64,000 nucleotides of DNA. Source: Norana najaformis (Eukaryota; Annelida; Clitellata; Crassiclitellata; Hormogastridae). The position numbers were made by a program, and so were the translations under genes. The notes under the pieces were generated by a model, which did not search any database, was not told where the DNA came from, and saw only the letters and a list, made by a program, of their open reading frames with translations. Shown here piece by piece: positions 60,171 through 64,000 of this stretch. The stretch covers positions 36,673,063 to 36,737,062 of the forward strand of contig OZ029918.1 in NCBI GenBank assembly GCA_964023275.1, given 5' to 3'. How positions within the stretch are numbered: the first letter of the stretch is position 1; each line of letters opens with the position of its first letter.

Positions 60171-60889
60171 GTTTAAAAGTAATGTCTGGAAAACGAAGAC
60201 ACTAATGTAGCCATAACCTACTGAGACATCAAATATCTGTTATCTGCCACCAAGGATACAATGCAATACACAATACAACCGTTATTTGGTATTTACCCTC
60301 CTTGCAAATGCAGAAGTGCATTTTGAAGCCGAAGAACAGGAGACATTAAGAACGAAACAAAAACAGACTAGAAGATGTAAACATAGAGTTTTGGAGCAAA
60401 AGATCATCCAATTCAGAGACTTGCAAACATGAGGCGGTAGACAGTTCCAGGAGGAGCGACCCACAACTGTGAACGAATGCCAGTCAAAGATAAGACATTC
60501 GCCAACAGGAACAAACAGAAGATGCTGATCAACGATGCTGATCGACTAAGATGATGATCAATGAAGACGATAATCGATGAAAAAGATGATCAATAAAGAT
60601 GATGATCTATGAAGATGATGATCGAAGACATTATCAGCCTTTTAACAGAGCCGCATGGTTTAACCATGGATGATACGCAATATGGCACTTTTTGGAACTG
60701 CTAGATAGTCATGCTGCAGTGCCGTTATGAGGTTGGTAAAATGCACTATATAAATTTTTGAATATATACATACAGTAATATCTATTGGGGTTCAAATTAT
60801 CCCTCCGAGCTGAAATGACTATTAGAATTCAACAGTATGTTACACTGGTCTGCCAGATCTAAACCCACCTCTGCAACATTCAAATCACT

Positions 60890-61580
60890 AGTAAGTAAAG
60901 TAGTATCCCATATCCCACACGTGAGACATGGGGAGGCACTCATTTCCTTTTCTTGGCCCTTGAGCCGGCAATGGACGAATCCCAAGGTCCTGGACACGGA
61001 GCCAGTGCATCGCAGAACTTGCCGTTTACTTCCCAGCTTATTCCGGTACCAAGTTACCGATAGACCACCATCCGTGCCGCAATAACCCCCCGGACAATAA
61101 CCCCCCGGACAATAACCCCCCATGCCAAAAACCCCTGGACAGTAAATCCCTATACTGATATATTAAATATATAAATATACAAAGTGTATATTAATCATAC
61201 AGTTTATACATTAATTTATTAGACATATACGCCTCTTTTTGCACTCAAACAACACTACACCATTTGCTAATTTTTTCTGCTTTACGTATACATAACCTTC
61301 AAAACTAAGTTTATCTTTTCCTTGATCAGATTTTATAAATTATTTTCCATAAACCATTTCTATTATATGGCAGTTGACCTCTTTCATGTTGTACGGTAAT
61401 TCTTTCATGTCTACTCTGTACCCAATTGTCTAATAATTGTCCAATATTTAGTTCTTGGACGTTTGGCCATTCTTTCATGTCTACCCTTTACTGTATGTAC
61501 TGTATCAATATAAGGGGGTTATTGCCCGGGGATTATTGTCCGGGGGGTTATTGCCCTGTTACCGTGCCACACACCAATTC
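60890..61580 (-). mobile_element. SINE T2 split by a MITE-like element
   Basis: The T2 body runs from tatcccacacgtgagacatg to agaccaccatccgtgcc at 61079. The MITE-like element occupies 61081-61564 (repeated ggacaataacccc at both ends, inverted). After it the SINE resumes as ccgtgccacacacc. The repeated CCGTGCC(G/A)C at the two junctions looks like a target-site duplication of about 8-9 bp, and uninterrupted T2 copies provide the empty site. Confidence 0.75.
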
Positions 61581-61619
61581 ACTAGAATTGACTGATATAA
61601 CAAAATATCAAATTGGCCA

Positions 61620-62055
61620 ATTCGCGTTTCGTTGTCATAAAAAATGTTGCCCCTGGCATCTTATAGTTATCTTCACAAAAGGCAAAGCTCTCCCAGGGTA
61701 CAAAACAAGATCTCTGTTGAAATATCGACTACCAATGCTCGCACTAACCTGAAGTGTTTCTCAATTAAATATTCAGGTTCGCTGTTATGGAACTCTCTTC
61801 CTGTTTTTAAGGAATGTACTGACTAAATCAATTTAAATTTCAACTTAAACACTACCTGTTCAAAATGCATAACCACTGACTCACTCTGTGGACTGCACTC
61901 ATAATTTCTGCACATTGTCTTGGTTTTATGCTGTTTACTGAAGATACAAAAACTAACTTATAAGCTTGTAAACTAAAAGGCCGCCTGTAATATTATTAGT
62001 GGTATGGATATAACCGTGAATTAAGTGGGACTAAGGCCTCTTTAGCTCAGTCCTG
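61620..62055 (+). mobile_element. Decayed LINE 3' end
   Basis: Fragments of a LINE C-terminus are visible (LLWNSLPV, then a frame-shifted continuation). The tail contains ataaccgtgaattaagtggg, related to the inserts near 43.1 and 55.0 kb. It has several breaks. Confidence 0.5.
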
Positions 62056-62079
62056 TTGACATGAGAGGCAACAGAGGCA

Positions 62080-62625
62080 TTAGAAAATGCAACATGAACA
62101 TTTGAAAATGTGATGGGGGCATTAGAAAATGCCACAGGGGCATTAGAAAATGCAACAGAGGCATTAGAAAATGCAACATAGGCATTAGAAAATGCAACGT
62201 GGGCATTTGAAAATGAAACAGGGCAATAGAAAATGCAACAGGGTCATTAGAAAATGCAACAGGGGCATTAGAAAATACAACAGGGGCATTAGAAAATGCA
62301 ACAGAGGCATTAGAAAATGCAACAGGGGCATTAGAAAATGCAACATAGGTATTAGAAAATGCAACAGGGGCATTTGAAAATGAAACAGGGGCATTAGAAA
62401 ATGCAACAGGGTCATTAGAAAATGCAACAGGGGCATTAGAAAATACAACAGAGGCATTAGAAAATGCAACAGAGGCATTAGAAAATACAACAGAGGAATT
62501 AGAAAATACAACAGGGGCATTAGAAAATGCAACAGAGGCATTAGAAAATGCAACAGGGGCATTAGAAAATGCAACAGAGGCATTAGAAAATCCAACATGG
62601 GCATTAGAAAATGCAAACTGTTTCT
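62080..62625. repeat. 21-bp minisatellite with a palindromic unit
   Basis: About 25 units of gcattagaaaatgcaacaggg repeat at 21 bp. Each contains the inverted pair GCATT / AATGC around a 4-base loop. A period of seven codons keeps all minus-strand frames open. Confidence 0.95.
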
Positions 62626-62644
62626 TACTCACCAATGTTGGCGT

Positions 62645-62965
62645 CTCAATAAATGCCTCAGTAACTCACCACCACCTCACCCCTTGCAATCTCTGTGCAG
62701 GTCTTCCACTTAAAACTGAAAACACTCCTTTCCCACTAATCCTATCCTCTTCTTACCCTTATCTCTCTTTCCAGTTCAATTCCAAATGCCACCCACCCCA
62801 GCCGTCTGACTGACCACTTTACTCTTGGATCTTGACCTGGAACCAAACCCTTCTTGCCTGTTGATTTTGTTTTGACTGAGCGCCTGTGAATAAGCTGGTT
62901 CCTGCGACTTAGCTTTCGTTGGGCGCTATAGAAATCTTGACTTTACAGTTACGATTTTGATCAAT
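62645..62965 (+). mobile_element. LINE C-terminus plus S1 tail
   Basis: It begins with cagtaactcaccaccacctc, runs through the codons for a VFHLKLKTL-like stretch, and ends in the S1 tail (ttgttttgactgagcgcctg, aataagctggttcctgcgac, cgctatagaaatcttg). It is among the longest S1 copies. Confidence 0.75.
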
Positions 62966-63434
62966 TACTTCAATACCACTTAGGCTAGCGTATACAGTGC
63001 TTTTGCAAAGTGCTTACATGGCGCTACATAATGTGTCTAGACAACTAACTAACTATAACTAGCTGTCACTGTGGCCTGTAGCCAGACATTACTGTGGAAT
63101 TCTGAAATATTAGACAAAACTGTTGGGTGGCAGGCGTAAGTGAACGCGCTCTGACATCTACAAACACAAATTTGCGATTACGAATACAGTTACAAATTAC
63201 GAACAACGATACTTATGAATAAAGCAGATGCCCTGTGTTGAAATATTAGTAGTACTGAAGTATTAATATTATTATTAACCAGACATTAGTGTGGCCCTCT
63301 GAACTAATCAGACGAAACCACTGGGCAAGAAGCTACAACGTATGTGGCCTGATACCAGACAGTTTACATACACAAGTAAGTAAGTAATGCATTTGTTAAC
63401 ATGCCATATGTCCATCGACTGAGTGAGGCAGTTC

Positions 63435-63905
63435 TTGCTACACTAGCTACCCCATCCTATTTCTTAGCTACCCCATCTTATGAATGAGCTACCTCATCAT
63501 ATTAATTAGCTATCCCATCCTATGAAAGAGCTACCCATCCTATTAATAAGCTTCCCCATCCTATGAATGAGCTACTCCATCCTATTAATAAGCTACCCCA
63601 TCCTATTAGTAAACTACCCCTTCCTCTTAATAAGCTACCCCATCCTATTTCTTAGCTACCCCATCTTATGAATGAGCTACCTCATCATATTAATTAGCTA
63701 TCCCATCCTATGAAAGAGCTACCCATCCTATTAATAAGCTTCCCCATCCTATGAATGAGCTACTCCATCCTATTAATAAGCTACCCCATCCTATTAGTAA
63801 ACTACCCCTTCCTCTTAATAAGCTACCCCATCCTATTAATTAGCTACCCCATCCTTTTAATAAGCTACCCCATCCTATGAATGAGCTACCCCATCCCATT
63901 AACAA
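63435..63905. repeat. 21-bp minisatellite with ~188-bp higher-order repeat
   Basis: Units of agctaccccatcctattaat repeat with characteristic variants. The series beginning ttcttagctaccccatctta at 63461 recurs with the same variant order at about 63649, which shows a block duplication of nine units. Confidence 0.9.
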
Positions 63906-63937
63906 GTCTCCACTCCGAACAGACATTATTCTTAAGG

Positions 63938-64000
63938 GCTGAGTATCTTTTTGCCTCCACAGCACGACTCTTCTTCCGCCTCCTCAAAGCTGCCCACATC
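63938..64000. other. Possible exon edge at window end (strand unresolved)
   Basis: On the plus strand a strong acceptor-like tctttttgcctccacag is followed by a frame reading RLFFRLLKAAHI to the window end. On the minus strand the same bases give DVGSFEEAEEESCCGGKK and then a stop near 63939, as for the last codons of a gene coming from the right. Sixty bases cannot decide between them. Confidence 0.3.

Noticed and set aside
62042-62635. 197- and 143-residue repetitive frames, plus one on the other strand
   Set aside because: They come from the 21-bp minisatellite; frames are open in several phases at once.

Overview
This window is animal nuclear DNA. It holds four protein-coding genes with many introns, all on the minus strand, separated and interrupted by LINE fragments, tRNA-derived SINEs, a small DNA transposon and many minisatellites. 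Exons were built by hand from translated homology plus GT/AG boundaries, and every junction used keeps the reading frame. The intron-dense genes, the BCAP-type gene (TIR-DBB-ankyrin) and the LRRC34 gene fit a marine invertebrate. Minisatellites that span splice sites recall the 'mirage' minisatellites I remember being described in amphioxus, so a lancelet (Branchiostoma) is my leading but unproven guess.

Layout. 1-3351: 5' part of an LRRC34-like leucine-rich-repeat gene, running off the left edge, with a candidate RFX X-box near 3.7 kb. 3352-6777: intergenic. 6778-23923: complete COPG (coatomer gamma), 24 exons and 870 aa, with an ETS/NRF1-like promoter near 24.0 kb. 24.06-27.14 kb: intergenic, with a LINE reverse-transcriptase fragment between 44-bp direct repeats. 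27141-32158: complete HTATSF1 (Tat-SF1/Cus2), 7 exons and 480 aa. 32.2-36.8 kb: intergenic. 36784-56066: PIK3AP1/BCAP-like adaptor, 13 coding exons and about 897 aa. 56.07-63.9 kb: mostly repeats. The last 60 bases may touch another exon.

The genes do not form a pathway. COPG is vesicle-coat housekeeping, HTATSF1 is spliceosomal, PIK3AP1 links receptors to PI3-kinase, and LRRC34 is linked to ciliated or germ cells. The most unusual feature is a set of four minisatellites whose repeat unit includes a native 3' splice site: COPG exons 15 and 21, and PIK3AP1 exons 1 and 8. In PIK3AP1 exon 1 the unit also carries the start codon. I saw no CRISPR array, rRNA, genuine tRNA gene or LTR/retroviral element.
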